In this document: piece after piece, positions 48,174-57,839 of the stretch
Layout of the letters: every line of letters starts with the position of its first letter
Numbering within the stretch: the first letter of the stretch is position 1
Origin: Patellaria atrata CBS 101060
Lineage: Eukaryota > Ascomycota > Dothideomycetes > Patellariales > Patellariaceae
Assembly: GCA_010093705.1 (NCBI GenBank)
Contig: MU006096.1
Coordinates: 456,004-520,003 of the forward strand
Direction: 5' to 3'
Length of the DNA: 64,000 bases
Notes under the pieces: generated by a model
What the model was told of the DNA's origin: nothing
What the model saw: only the letters and a program-made list of their open reading frames with translations
Database searches by the model: none
Program-made: the position numbers and the translations under genes

Positions 48174-48527
48174 TCAAATATGTTTCGTGGATCCAATCAT
48201 CTCTCCTTTAACCTTCATCCAATCAATACTATTATCAAGCTCTTCATTTACAAGCCCGCAAACAACCACAGTGTCCCCTCTGATCATGTAGAGGCCATGT
48301 TCGACTTGGGAACTATCGACTTCATCATTCTGGCTTCGTATTAAGCGCTCGATGGTGTCATTGAGGACAAGATTTGTCATCTGGTCGCAGGATAGTAGAG
48401 TTCCAACTAATGTTCGACCATCGACGGTCATTACAATGATCTTTTCTATCAAGTAACTATCAGCTTGAAGAAGGGTAAGGACAGCCTGAAGATTCCACTT
48501 ACTGTTTAGATATGGGTTTAGCGCCAT
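48174..48527 (-). CDS. LSM8: U6 snRNA-associated Sm-like protein LSm8
   Basis: LSm8 defines the nuclear Lsm2-8 ring that binds the U6 snRNA 3' end. Two exons, 48503-48527 (25 nt) and 48174-48445, 98 residues. The splice gives MALNPYLNKKIIVMTVDGRT, matching the family; reading through would insert an unrelated segment. Sm1 is TVDGRTLVGTLLSCDQMTN and Sm2 is YMIRGDTVVVCGLV. The C-terminus DWMKVKGEMIGSTKHI is diagnostic for LSm8. It is the last housekeeping gene before the transposon. Confidence 0.95.
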   Translation of the reverse strand: MALNPYLNSKWNLQAVLTLLQADSYLIEKIIVMTVDGRTLVGTLLSCDQMTNLVLNDTIERLIRSQNDEVDSSQVEHGLYMIRGDTVVVCGLVNEELDNSIDWMKVKGEMIGSTKHI

Positions 48528-48704
48528 CTTGGGAAGGAATAAAGGAGTCAATTCCGTTTCCCGAAAGTGTGTTTAACAGTGAGTAAGCCAAAAGAATGAA
48601 GCAGTCCAATTGAAGCGTTAATATCAATATGAGTCGTAAGTTCCGCTGGCTAGAGGTTGGTAACTTGAGGTTTACCAGCCGGTGAGCTAACTAAGTTAAC
48701 ATTA

Positions 48705-48724
48705 ACGTGCTTCACCAGTCAGTG
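48705..48724 (+). repeat. Left terminal inverted repeat of the transposon dimer
   Basis: ACGTGCTTCACCAGTCAGTG, preceded by TA (48703-48704). It matches the right end inverted, with one difference in the first 20 bases. Confidence 0.85.
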
Positions 48725-49014
48725 GGCCACCCCACCAAGATCAACCCGCGTCTTCGCACGATTACTCCACTACAACAAAATATATTCGAAAAAAATTATG
48801 CTTAAGAGCTACTTAAGATACTAGTACATTGACGCCTTGTGTGGCCTTGGTTATAACAGTTAGAGCACCTTGGTGGTGCTCGCTGTCGCGTCTGACCAGC
48901 CCAGCTCTGGTCGGCCTGCTGCTCCCTATTTTCCAACTCCTCAGCTATGAGCTGAGCCCGCTGAGCCTATAAAGCCCCTCCATGCGCAATATACCTTCGG
49001 CGGTGCTGCTGCTT

Positions 49015-50383
49015 CTAATTTCGGCGTTGATTTTCCGTACGAAGCTCTGAATTCCCCTTTGCAAGTATGGTAGCGGAATGCATCGCCATCTGGCATCCTT
49101 TAACAAGTTGATTGATTGCTTGGCTAGTAGGGCTCTGTGACTGGCGCCGAAGGATGTCCCGTATGAGCTTTGCTTGCTGCTCTAGCTGGATAGTAGTATA
49201 TGACGTTTCTGAAGTCCATTGAGGTGCTTCCCCATTAGCCGTGCCTGGTAGAGTCGGAGTCTTCGTGATTGGAAGCAACGATATAACGCGCTCAGGATCG
49301 TACGGCACTAGGCGCGTAGCAAGAAATCCGCTTCTAATATTTTGATCTATAAAGATAGATAGCCGCGCCTTAGTATATATTGCTAGGAAGTCTTCTTTAT
49401 CAATATGGTGGACTCCATAACGAGCGAGCTTTTGAACCTCGTGACCGTACGCGACCTTTAGAGGGGAGTAGCAGCTTACGTCAAGCGGCTGAAGACGATA
49501 TAACGTATACGATAGCATATAAAGCGTAATAATCTTGTTTTCCATACAGTATTGGTCGAATTCAGGCGTCGCGTGGCTACTATAACCGTCAAGTATAAGT
49601 AGACGGTAGACCCCATTCGTACAAAACTTTATATAGTTATTAAAGTGCTTAATCCATTCAAATCCTAGTTTCTCTATTGTCCAGCATTATCGCTAACAGC
49701 GAGTATCCAGTCACTAGGTACGCTCCGATACCAGCTCGACTGGTGGAGCTTTCCTGGAAGGATGATGAAGGGCGGGATTGCCCACCCAGTCGCATTAACG
49801 CACTCAATCGCCGTCGACCATTCGCGATTGCCTAGTTGTATTAGAATTGCTCGGCCTATGGTATCGGAGCTTGTAACGACTTTCGATGTCGCAGATACAC
49901 CCATCATGAATCCAGTCTCGTCAAAGTTGTAGCTATCGTCGTCTAGGATGCCGTACTTCTGGCGCGTCTCATTTACGCGCTCGTACCACTCGCGATATAC
50001 GTCTCGATCTTCGCATTTCGCGCGTTGAGAATGGAACTTCCTATTCCATTTTGTCTATAGGTCTGGCTGGTTGTTGATAAAGCGGCATACCCAGTCCTTA
50101 CCGACAGGTGTGGGAGGAGTCTAGCCCCGCGCGGCGAGTAAATGGTCTGTCATTCGGCGTACGTCGATGATATGGGGCGGAAATCCGCGTCGGTCGAGGT
50201 CTAGGATCCATTCTACGAGTGCCTGCTCTTCAGATAGCTGTAGCTTTCGTTTTCGCGAGTTAGACGCGCTCTAAGGTATTACCCCGTATACTCGACGACG
50301 GAGTGTAGACTTTGGATTATCGTACAATGTGGCGGCCTTCCGGATACTTGAAATCCTGTTTTCTTGAAGCGGCTTAGTAGCAA
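49015..50383 (-). pseudogene. Left-arm transposase remnant (DDE_1, Fot1/pogo type)
   Basis: Same transposase as the right arm, in the opposite direction. Recognisable parts are the psq-type HTH (KSTLRRRVYG), the CENP-B HTH region (EEQALVEWILDLDRRGFPP), NFDETGF with the first catalytic Asp, and LQPLDVSCYSPLK with the third Asp intact. It is dead. At least three CAG codons of the right arm read TAG here (around 50275, 50125 and 50051), all CpA-to-TpA changes. A one-base deletion near 49680 shifts the frame before the second Asp, and a TAG near 49015 removes the C-terminal zinc knuckle. Confidence 0.85.
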
Positions 50384-51985
50384 GAAGGTAGATTACTTAT
50401 TGCTACTAAGTCGCTTCAAGAAAACAGAATTTCAAGTGTCCGGAAGGCCGCCGGATTGTACGATGTTCCAAAGTCTACTCTCCATCGTCGCGTACATGGC
50501 ATAACACCTCAGAGCGTGTCTAATTCGCAAAAACAAAAGCTACAGCTATCTGAGCAGCAGGCGCTCGTAGAATGGGTCCTAGATCTCGACCGACGCGGAT
50601 TTCCGCCCCATATCATCGACGTACGACGAATGGCAGACCATTTACTCGCGGCACGCGGCCAGAATCCTCCTCCCACACCCGTTGGTAAGAACTGGGTATG
50701 CCGCTTTATCAACAACCAGCCAGACCTACAGACAAAATGGAATAGGAAGTTCCATTCTCAACGCGCGAAATGCGAAGATCGAGACATATTTCGCGAGTGG
50801 TATGGGCGTGTAAACGAGACGCGCCAGAAGTATGGCATCCTAGACGAAGATAGCTACAACTTTGACGAGACTGGATTTATGATGGGTGTATCTGCGACAT
50901 CAAAAGTCGTTACAAGCTCTGATACTATAGGCCGAGCAATTCTCATACAACCAGGCAATCGCGAATGGTCAACGGTGATTGAATGTATTAATGCCACCGG
51001 GTGGGCAATCCCGCCCTTCGTTATCCTTCCAGGAAAGCTCCACCAGTCAAGCTAGTATCAGGATCTACCCGGTGACTGGATGCTCGCTGTTAGCGATAAT
51101 GGCTGGACAACAAATAAGTTAGGATTCGAATGGATTAAGCACTTTGACAACTGTACAAAGTCTTATACAAAGGGGATCTACCGTCTACTTATACTTGACG
51201 GTCATGGTAGCCACGCAACGCCTGAATTTGACCAATACTGTATGGAAAATAAGATTATTACCCTCTGCATGCCGTCGCATACGTCATATCGTCTTCAGCC
51301 GCTTAACGTAAGCTGCTACTCCCCTCTAAAGGTTGCGTACGGTCACGAGGTTCAAGAGTTCGCCCGTCATAGAGTCCACTATATTGATAAAGAAGACTTC
51401 CTAGCAATATATACTAAGGTACGGCTATCTGTCTTTATAGATCAGAATATTAGAAGCGGATTTCTTGCTACGGGCCTAGTGCTATACGACCCTAAGCACG
51501 TCATATCGTTACTTCCAATCACGAAGACTCTGACTCCACCAGGCACGGCTAATGGGGAAGCACCTCAATGGACTTCAGAAACACCACATACTACTGCCCA
51601 GCTAGAGCAGCAGGTAAAGCTTATACGGGACATCCTTCGGCACCAGTCACAGAGCCCTACTAGCCGAGCAATCAATCAACTTGTTAAAGGATGCCAGATG
51701 GCGATGCATTCCGCTACCATACTTGCAAAGGGGAATTTAGAGCTTCGTACAGAAAATCAACGTCGAAAACGGAAGCAGCAGCACCGCCGAAGGTATATCG
51801 CGCATGGAGGGGCTCTACAGGCTCAGCAGGCCCAGCTTATAGCTGAGGAGTTGGAAAATATGGAGCAGGAGGCCGACCAGAACTGGGCTGGTCAGACGCG
51901 ACAGCGAGCAGCACCAACGTGCTCTAACTGCCATATCCAAGGCCACACAAGGCGTCAATGTACTAGTGTCTCAAGTAGCTCCTAA
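50381..51985 (+). pseudogene. Right-arm transposase remnant (DDE_1, Fot1/pogo type)
   Basis: Nearly full-length transposase reading from QEGRLLIATK near the centre: HTH (KSTLHRRVHG), CENP-B-type HTH, first Asp in NFDETGFMMG, second Asp in LLILDGHGSHATPEFD, C-terminal CCHC knuckle CSNCHIQGHTRRQC. It lacks the first ~10-15 codons. It is inactivated by one in-frame TAG at 51053-51055, where the left arm has TGG. The third catalytic Asp is changed to Asn (LQPLNVSCY; left arm has GAC). Both are G-to-A changes, i.e. CpA-to-TpA on the opposite strand. Confidence 0.86.
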
Positions 51986-52079
51986 GTATAATTTTATTTG
52001 AATATATTTTGTTGTAGTGGAGTAATTGTATGAAAACGCTGGTTGATCTTGGTGGGGTGTCCCACTGAGTGGTGTGTCC

Positions 52080-52099
52080 CACTGACTGGTAAAGCACGT
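52080..52099 (-). repeat. Right terminal inverted repeat of the transposon dimer
   Basis: Reverse complement reads ACGTGCTTTACCAGTCAGTG; it is followed by TA (52100-52101). The C/T difference from the left end is a transition at CpA, as RIP would give. Confidence 0.85.
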
Positions 52100-52101
52100 T
52101 A

Positions 52102-54187
52102 ATTTGAACTGCTGACTAAGCCGCCAAAAAGCTTCCACCAGCGTTGTAACTTTGACACCTACTCAGGATGTGCCAACCAACACCTTATCAACTTCCTCTA
52201 CTTTTCATATTACCCAGCAACTCGGGTTCGGGATGCTACCTGCGATAATTCTATGTATTTGACTATAACTATATCCCAATAATCTCTGATGATCCACCCA
52301 ATGTACGTTGTTGCATCGTCAATTCTTCTGACTGTCCTGAGGCTTTATTTCTTTTCTATTCCCTATCTAAACTTCACCTTCGAATTCCCTCCCTTATTTT
52401 GATCAACCTGCACCTCAATTTTTTCCTTACCGTTTTCTACACCAAGCATAGGTCATTTGCTGCTCTATGTCAAAATACCCAAATGAGTAGATGAAAAATG
52501 GACTGACATGTGGTATGCAGTACTTGCTTTATTGAAATTTATCCCCCCCATGTGCTTCATGTCTCTCAACAATGGTCTTATTACTGGCCCATAACGGGAT
52601 GGCATATCTCAAAGCACGAAGCGGTTACTAGGCTAAGTTATGATGTCCGCAAGTTACCATATTCTACGTGTGGGTGTGCTCCAATCAAATGTTTTTCCCG
52701 GCATATGCTCTTTCTTAGATCATCTACTACAAGGAAGATCTCTATGCCATGTGGTACCTCTTGACCTATTCTTTATGTTCGGTTTCGTGAGCGGCTGCCT
52801 GGATTCCTAGCTTCTTACAGGTACGTGACAATAACCGAACAAGATCAGTCGTAGGACATCATGTGTACAATTTCACCCGAACCCATAGCCATTCTTCATA
52901 TAACATCTTTCCTATGTTCAGAGTGCATCGCTTCTTATTATACTTTCTAATTTTGAACTCTCCGCAGGTGATGGTGCAGGCTTTGGGGGCGAAAAGCCTG
53001 GTCGGGTTTGATTTTTCAATCGTGTGCCTGCGAAAACCCTCCCAAAACTTTTGTCTTTCAAAATTTCATAATAAGTTCCTTTATTCGTTATGATTCAGCA
53101 TATTAAATGCCATATTTGGATATTTCAATCGATAGGAAAATTCTCACAAATATCCCTAAACTGATCAATAAATCACGTCTTGAGGCTTTTAACCGAGTAC
53201 TGACGACGCAAGCAAAGTAGCGGACCTCTTGAACCTAGCTTCAAGTTCACAATTATTTACCTAATAGCAGAATCCCCAGTGGTTTTCATTTTCTTATTCT
53301 GTCCATTTGGTAATAGAATAACTGAAGTCTAATAGTAAGCGAGGATTGTCGCGCTCTTTCGTATAGTAGATGCCGCAGAGTCAGCCTTGTCCTTATGTTG
53401 GTCTCCTGGCGATCAATCCTTCCCGTCTAACACACCCTTTATTTGAACTTTAAATACGCGCGGTGCGCGGTATGAGTCGGACACCGGTAAACCCGAGAGG
53501 TCCAATCTTCGGGACGGCTTTATCAGCCGTTATACCAAACACCACCCCGGTCACCTTACTGTACCAACGTCTGCAGCATAAGGAGCATATCTCGTTGTAA
53601 GCTTATGAGTAAGAAGCTTAATCGACTCAATTTACTACTTGACTTTTACTATGACATCAAACATCGCCAGAATAGTCATTGCGCTTTTTCGTTGTAGCCG
53701 CTTAATCACTTAATCGTAGAGGGCCCCCGAAAGTCTTCTGTTTTGCCCAGATTCTTTCCGCCCCTCTACTCGTCCATCATGGTGCTTCAGCACCAATGGG
53801 TAGTTGGATCATACCTTCGGGCTCAGATTGTGTTAGATGTACGTGTGTCAAGCTCCCATATTGTCAATGCTTTTTGTTAGCTTTTACGACTCTCCTTACA
53901 TGTAATTCAATTTGAGAACGGGGTATTATGCATTGGCGGTGGCGGATGTGCAGTCGCGGTCTACGACAGATGATACTGCTACCTCCTTAGCAATCACTTT
54001 TCTTTCGATTTGAGGAGATATACAAAGTATATAAAGCACAGCAATATCATCTCCTGAGGTCTGCCCATCATCACATTCATATATCATTTCTTATATAGAC
54101 TCATCTCCCAGGAAACTTCAGTCTTCAGTACTCAGTGTCTCTCTTGAGTCATTCGGCTCTTCTGTTTTAGAGATCCCATCTATCAAA
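52102..54187. other. Gene-free AT-rich stretch
   Basis: 2.1 kb without a supportable gene. ORFs 52510-52764 and 52863-53093 are short with no domain. The last ~160 bp form the promoter and leader of the secreted-protein gene. No further transposon homology recognised by eye. Confidence 0.5.
54028..54035 (+). promoter_or_regulatory. TATA box of the secreted-protein gene
   Basis: TATATAAA lies 153 bp upstream of the ATG at 54188, within an AT-rich promoter, and is followed by a CT-rich leader (54100-54180). Confidence 0.55.
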
Positions 54188-54795
54188 ATGCTATTCAAAA
54201 ACCTCCAGACAATCATCACATTCGCAACCCTCATTTCCATACCAGCAGCACTCGCTGACTTTCGCATCTATCTTGGTGGCGACAATTCAATTAGTGAAGG
54301 TGGTTCTGTTGCTTTTAACGGAGCATGGCTTCTCAATGCTGAACCGTCATGTGACGATATCTACAACAGCGTCATGCTGATTAACGGGTACAACGATGTG
54401 ACCGAGTCTGACGACTGGGCGTGCGATGGCTGTGATGCCAACGAATCAATCGGAAATCTCCCAATCACTCGCTTCGAGATCGGGGATAAAACCAACGACA
54501 GACAGACTACCAGTGGAGGCCTCGGTTATATTACACTCTATCCCAAGCCGGATGGAACTTACGACTTGACTTATAGCGCTGAGGCCGATGGCCCTAATGG
54601 ATCAAGGGGCTATTGCAACCGTGAGAATGCTAAGGCTCATGAGTTCACGTGTGTACAGCCAGTCGGATCTTTGAACGGGAAGCATATCATTACCTGTGTA
54701 CGTTTATGTCCCACAATCAAATTATGCGATGCTTTTCCAGATATTAACGTGCTTCATAGGTTACCGATTTGGTGTCTGTTGTGTCTGGCAACTAA
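54188..54795 (+). CDS. Small secreted cysteine-containing protein, unknown (effector candidate)
   Basis: Not recognised as a known family. Two exons, 54188-54697 and 54760-54795 (62-nt intron), 181 residues. A clear signal peptide spans residues 1-23 (LQTIITFATLISIPAALA). The mature protein is acidic, beta-rich-looking and has six cysteines (in SCDD, ACDGCD, YCNR, TCVQ and ITC), enough for three disulfides. The splice is inferred from the GTACGT donor after Cys170 and gives a short tail ending VSVVSGN. It has its own TATA box. It sits between the transposon dimer and the peptide cluster; small secreted proteins near repeats are often host-interaction factors, but no function is shown. Confidence 0.75.
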
Positions 54796-55151
54796 AGTCC
54801 GTGTTTGAGAGAAATTGGACAGCTCGAGTCTTACACAAAACTTGGATTTTCTGTTATCTTCCTACCTGTGCTTCGACTTTCTCGCTTGCAGTCTATAGTT
54901 GAATACTAGCACTATTTCTTTCAAAATTGATTGTATATTGGTTTTGGTCATGTCCTAGTAAATGTTTTCCTATCTAGATGCCTGGAAAATATCAGAATCG
55001 ATCCGCCTACTCACGCAACACCGCTCACAAAACTTATGAGCTCCCTGTTCACCGCATGAAACAAGGGTTATTTACACAGTAATATATACCTCCATATATG
55101 AATACGAAGGATCATCGCTGTGTTTCTGATGAAGAAATAAAATCCATTTGA
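54796..55151. other. Intergenic stretch
   Basis: 356 bp between convergent genes (secreted protein and the first UstY gene). AT-rich 3' flanks; nothing else seen. Confidence 0.45.
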
Positions 55152-56385
55152 TTAGAGTGGTGGATGATAATGACCAGATGCGGTTACCGCTCCAACGTGA
55201 TTTGTATCCTCCGTAAAGTTTGCGTATGCGGGCCCTAAATAGAAGCAAAGATCATTAGTAAAAGAGATTGATACGTAGGACTGAAAATACAGCGCCTGGG
55301 TCTTATTAACTTATAATTCTACTTACCAAATATTGGATGTACAACTGCACCAGGTTCATATGGATCAACCATCCGCTGTATTGCCCATTTGTTGATGGAA
55401 TCCCAATCTACGCACTCATGTTCGTACTCCATATCACCAACCGGGACAGGATGATTGTAATCCCATTTGTAAACAAGGGGACTGGTATCCCCATGGCACA
55501 TTGCTGCTTTACGCAAGAAGTCAAGACAGTGCACTATGAACGACTTAGAGGCCATGGCTAGAATGCAGCATAATGGAGCTCACTGTTATGAAGATGTAGC
55601 AGATACTCCTCTTCCTCTGTCATGTTATGGAAATAATGGTCCTTGTTGAGAGACCTGTAAAGTCTTTTCTACAAAAGTTTGTTAAATTAGGTCAAATTGG
55701 ACGCACTATTTGATCCTACTCACTATGCAATGAAGGTCATGATATACACTGATGCCGCCCATGAGAGTACCATCTGGTAAAACTACCGGGTCCCCAGACA
55801 CTCCACCGAAATGGGCTACTTCTTCTTTAGTAAACCATGAGTTGGCGGCTAGCAAAGTCAGTCAAACAGGAGGGCTATACGTTGAAGATTTTGTTTACGT
55901 TTTAAGATTTGTTCCCATGCCTCGTCCAGTTCTGCTGATGGCTTCCCAAATAGTTCCGGTGCAAAACCGCCGTTTTGTATATGAAAACGAGATTTACCGT
56001 AGACAATTGACTGTCGAGCAGGGGCTTCAAACTAGAGATCAGCACGAAAGAACTAACTTTATAGAAAGGTTGGACGTTGAGGTGGTTGTTGTTGATGAAA
56101 GGGCGACTAACTCCAAACAGTATTTGGTCCGTGCGCATATCTCTTTTTCAGGGAGAGCCAAAACGAGACGAAGACGACAGTGTAGAGAGCAACAACTCCA
56201 AGATGGAACCACATCACTCTGGCCCTGGTTTTCTTCCCCTTTTGGGAGACAAAACTCTCCCACACTAGAGGAGTACTCTTGTGAGTTCCATCATCTGTTG
56301 ATGCTTCTGAGCCTGACCGTAACAGTCCCTTTTCTTCTTCATAATGCTGCTCCGATACGTCAATTGATGCACTTCTGGATTCCAT
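55152..56385 (-). CDS. UstY-family (DUF3328) oxidase-like membrane protein, copy A
   Basis: Member of the UstYa/UstYb family, which catalyses oxidative cyclisation of core peptides in ustiloxin-type RiPP pathways. Six exons (56112-56385, 55899-56024, 55724-55848, 55584-55668, 55327-55533, 55152-55234) sum exactly to 299 residues. One transmembrane helix lies at ~58-79 (MWFHLGVVALYTVVFVSFWL). The family VWTPARQSIVY motif is made by splicing exon 1 to exon 2. Both copper/iron-site-like HxxHC motifs are present: YHDLHC (H170, H173, C174) and HNMHC (H202, H205, C206), the second formed across the 50-nt intron 55534-55583. AAMCHGDTSP and the HECVDWDSINKW segment follow. It faces away from the precursor gene, with 838 bp between start codons. 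Confidence 0.88.
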
Positions 56386-57223
56386 TGCTGTCAAGACTAA
56401 GGTTAAAATTTAGAAGAGGGTTAAGGTTTTGCTTTGATTTGAAAGAAAAGAGTATCATCAAGAGACCGCAGAAAGAGATGCAATTGCGCTCACCTACTTC
56501 TCTGATAGCCGTTCTTCCGATAATTATTACCCGCTGCAATGCTAGCCCCTCCTGTGTCCGTTTCCTTTGCTCATGTATTTCCATGTCAAGCGATTACGAT
56601 ATCTTCCTTAGTCTTCTGACCTGCAGCTGAAGTATACTGTAACCACGTTAGTAGCGTGTTATGGACCCTGGAAAACCTCTATCTGAACACTGAATATATT
56701 ACTTCTTCGCCGATATCCTCCTGTATCATTTGTACTCTGCAGAAAATGCTACGATGTTACCTTCTATTTTCCGTTAGAACCCCTTTCCTGCTTCATGTCT
56801 GACAACTGTCCGTTCATCTAGTTCTAAGACAGCAACTACGCACTGGCCCCTAACAGTCAAGCTGTACGACGAGACATTAGGAGTAATGCGGTGTTACGAA
56901 CAGACTAGAGTCACTGGATTGACCAATAGCTCGAGCATATCATAGCCGAACACAATTCACACCGACCATATTGCTACATCTCTATGAGCCTAATTCGGCG
57001 AGAAATGGCAACATAGAGCGGAAACTGTTCGAGGAACCATGCTCCTTGTCATAGACTGTCCGAAATTTTTCTCTTTCGGAGAATGCAGACGCTCTTACCT
57101 GATGATCTGTCAAGCAAGTGACACCCTCTTCGTCTTCGTATGGTTATATAAAGGGCTGGCCTTCCGCATATTTCAAGTCTCGTAGCTAGCTCTCCATTAC
57201 TACAGATTCTCAATCCATAAAAT
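56386..57223. other. Bidirectional promoter of the UstY-A and precursor genes
   Basis: 838 bp between the divergent start codons. The precursor side has a TATA box. The minus-strand ORF 56360-56584 is a fortuitous extension. A shared regulator site is likely but I cannot name one. Confidence 0.45.
57145..57152 (+). promoter_or_regulatory. TATA box of the repeat-peptide precursor gene
   Basis: TATATAAA lies 72 bp before the ATG at 57224, the usual distance for a strongly expressed fungal secreted-protein gene. There is no upstream ATG between the box and the start. Confidence 0.65.
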
Positions 57224-57839
57224 ATGCGTTTCGCAACTCGTCTTCTGGCTCTAGGCCTTGCTGCCTATGGTACACTCGCTGGTCCGTAATATTGAGAGTC
57301 TATCATATGATCGGATAGCTTACAATTCATTAGCTCCAGTTCCAGCCACACAGGACACAGTCACTAAACGTGCCCTGATCCAACGTAGCGCTGATGCCAC
57401 TGAATCCGACAGTGCTTGGTGGGTTTACATCCCAGACCTTAACTATGACGAAGCAAACGATATCGCGGCACGCGCCGATTCCCTTAAGATCAAGCGGGAT
57501 CCGGCACAGGACAGTGATAGTGCGTGGTGGGTGTACATCCCAAACGTCAACTATGAGGAAGCAACCGATGTTGTAGCACGTGACGATTCCCTTCAGGTCA
57601 AGCGGGATTCGGCGCAGGACAGTGATAGTGCGTGGTGGGTGTATATCCCAGATCTCAACTATGACGAAGCCGTTCAGGTCAAGCGTGATACGACAAAAGA
57701 CGCCGACAGCGCTTGGACAGTCGTTATCCCACTCCGCACGTATGACACGCGAGACTCTCTCCGCAACAAGCGAGATCCATCAAAGGATAGCGACGCTGCC
57801 TGGACGGTCACTATACCTATCGGTAATTACGATAACTAG
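57224..57839 (+). CDS. Dikaritin-like RiPP precursor with five Kex2-bounded repeats
   Basis: Secreted repeat-peptide precursor of the UstA/KEP type. Two exons, 57224-57281 and 57334-57839 (52-nt intron with donor GTCCGT), 187 residues. Signal peptide 1-19 (FATRLLALGLAAYGTLA). Lys-Arg Kex2 sites are at 31-32, 73-74, 109-110, 136-137 and 165-166; the segments between contain one core each. Cores: SAWWVYIP at 46-53, 82-89 and 118-125, SAWTVVIP at 145-152, AAWTVTIP at 174-181. Acidic spacers (DxxxDSD before, NYDEA after) are conserved. In this family Kex2 and exopeptidases release the cores and UstY proteins crosslink them. Family products include mycotoxins, but the product and bioactivity here are unknown. 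The invariant aromatic is Trp. There are no cysteines. Confidence 0.9.
57411..57818 (+). repeat. Five tandem core-peptide repeats in the precursor gene
   Basis: Core codons at 57411-57434, 57519-57542, 57627-57650, 57708-57731 and 57795-57818. Repeats 2 and 3 are nearly identical at the DNA level, including the preceding CAGGACAGTGATAGTGCGTG; repeat 1 differs mainly at silent sites; repeats 4 and 5 have diverged together. Period is 108, 108, 81 and 87 nt. This suggests recent duplication of units 2 and 3. Confidence 0.88.

Larger units (their letters stand above)
48705..52099. mobile_element. Inverted (head-to-head) dimer of a Fot1/pogo-like Tc1-mariner transposon
   Basis: A 3.4-kb palindrome-like element. 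Both outer ends carry the same terminal inverted repeat (ACGTGCTTYACCAGTCAGTG), each next to a TA dinucleotide, the target site of Tc1/mariner elements. Two copies of the same transposase gene diverge from the centre: left arm 48705-50383 (minus) and right arm 50400-52099 (plus), separated by 16 nt. Each arm has lost its 5' end and inner TIR. The arms are highly similar but carry many C-to-T/G-to-A differences. The right end has an extra ~17-bp partial duplication of the subterminal CAGTGGGACAC motif. Confidence 0.88.

Noticed and set aside
48705-52099. Interpretation as two independent nested insertions
   Set aside because: Neither copy has inner TIRs or target duplications at the 16-nt junction, so a single inverted dimer is simpler.
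55752-56630. 292-codon plus-strand ORF
   Set aside because: It lies antisense to exons 1-3 of UstY-A, has no domain and starts at its leading edge without promoter signals. The minus-strand model has family motifs and exact phase.
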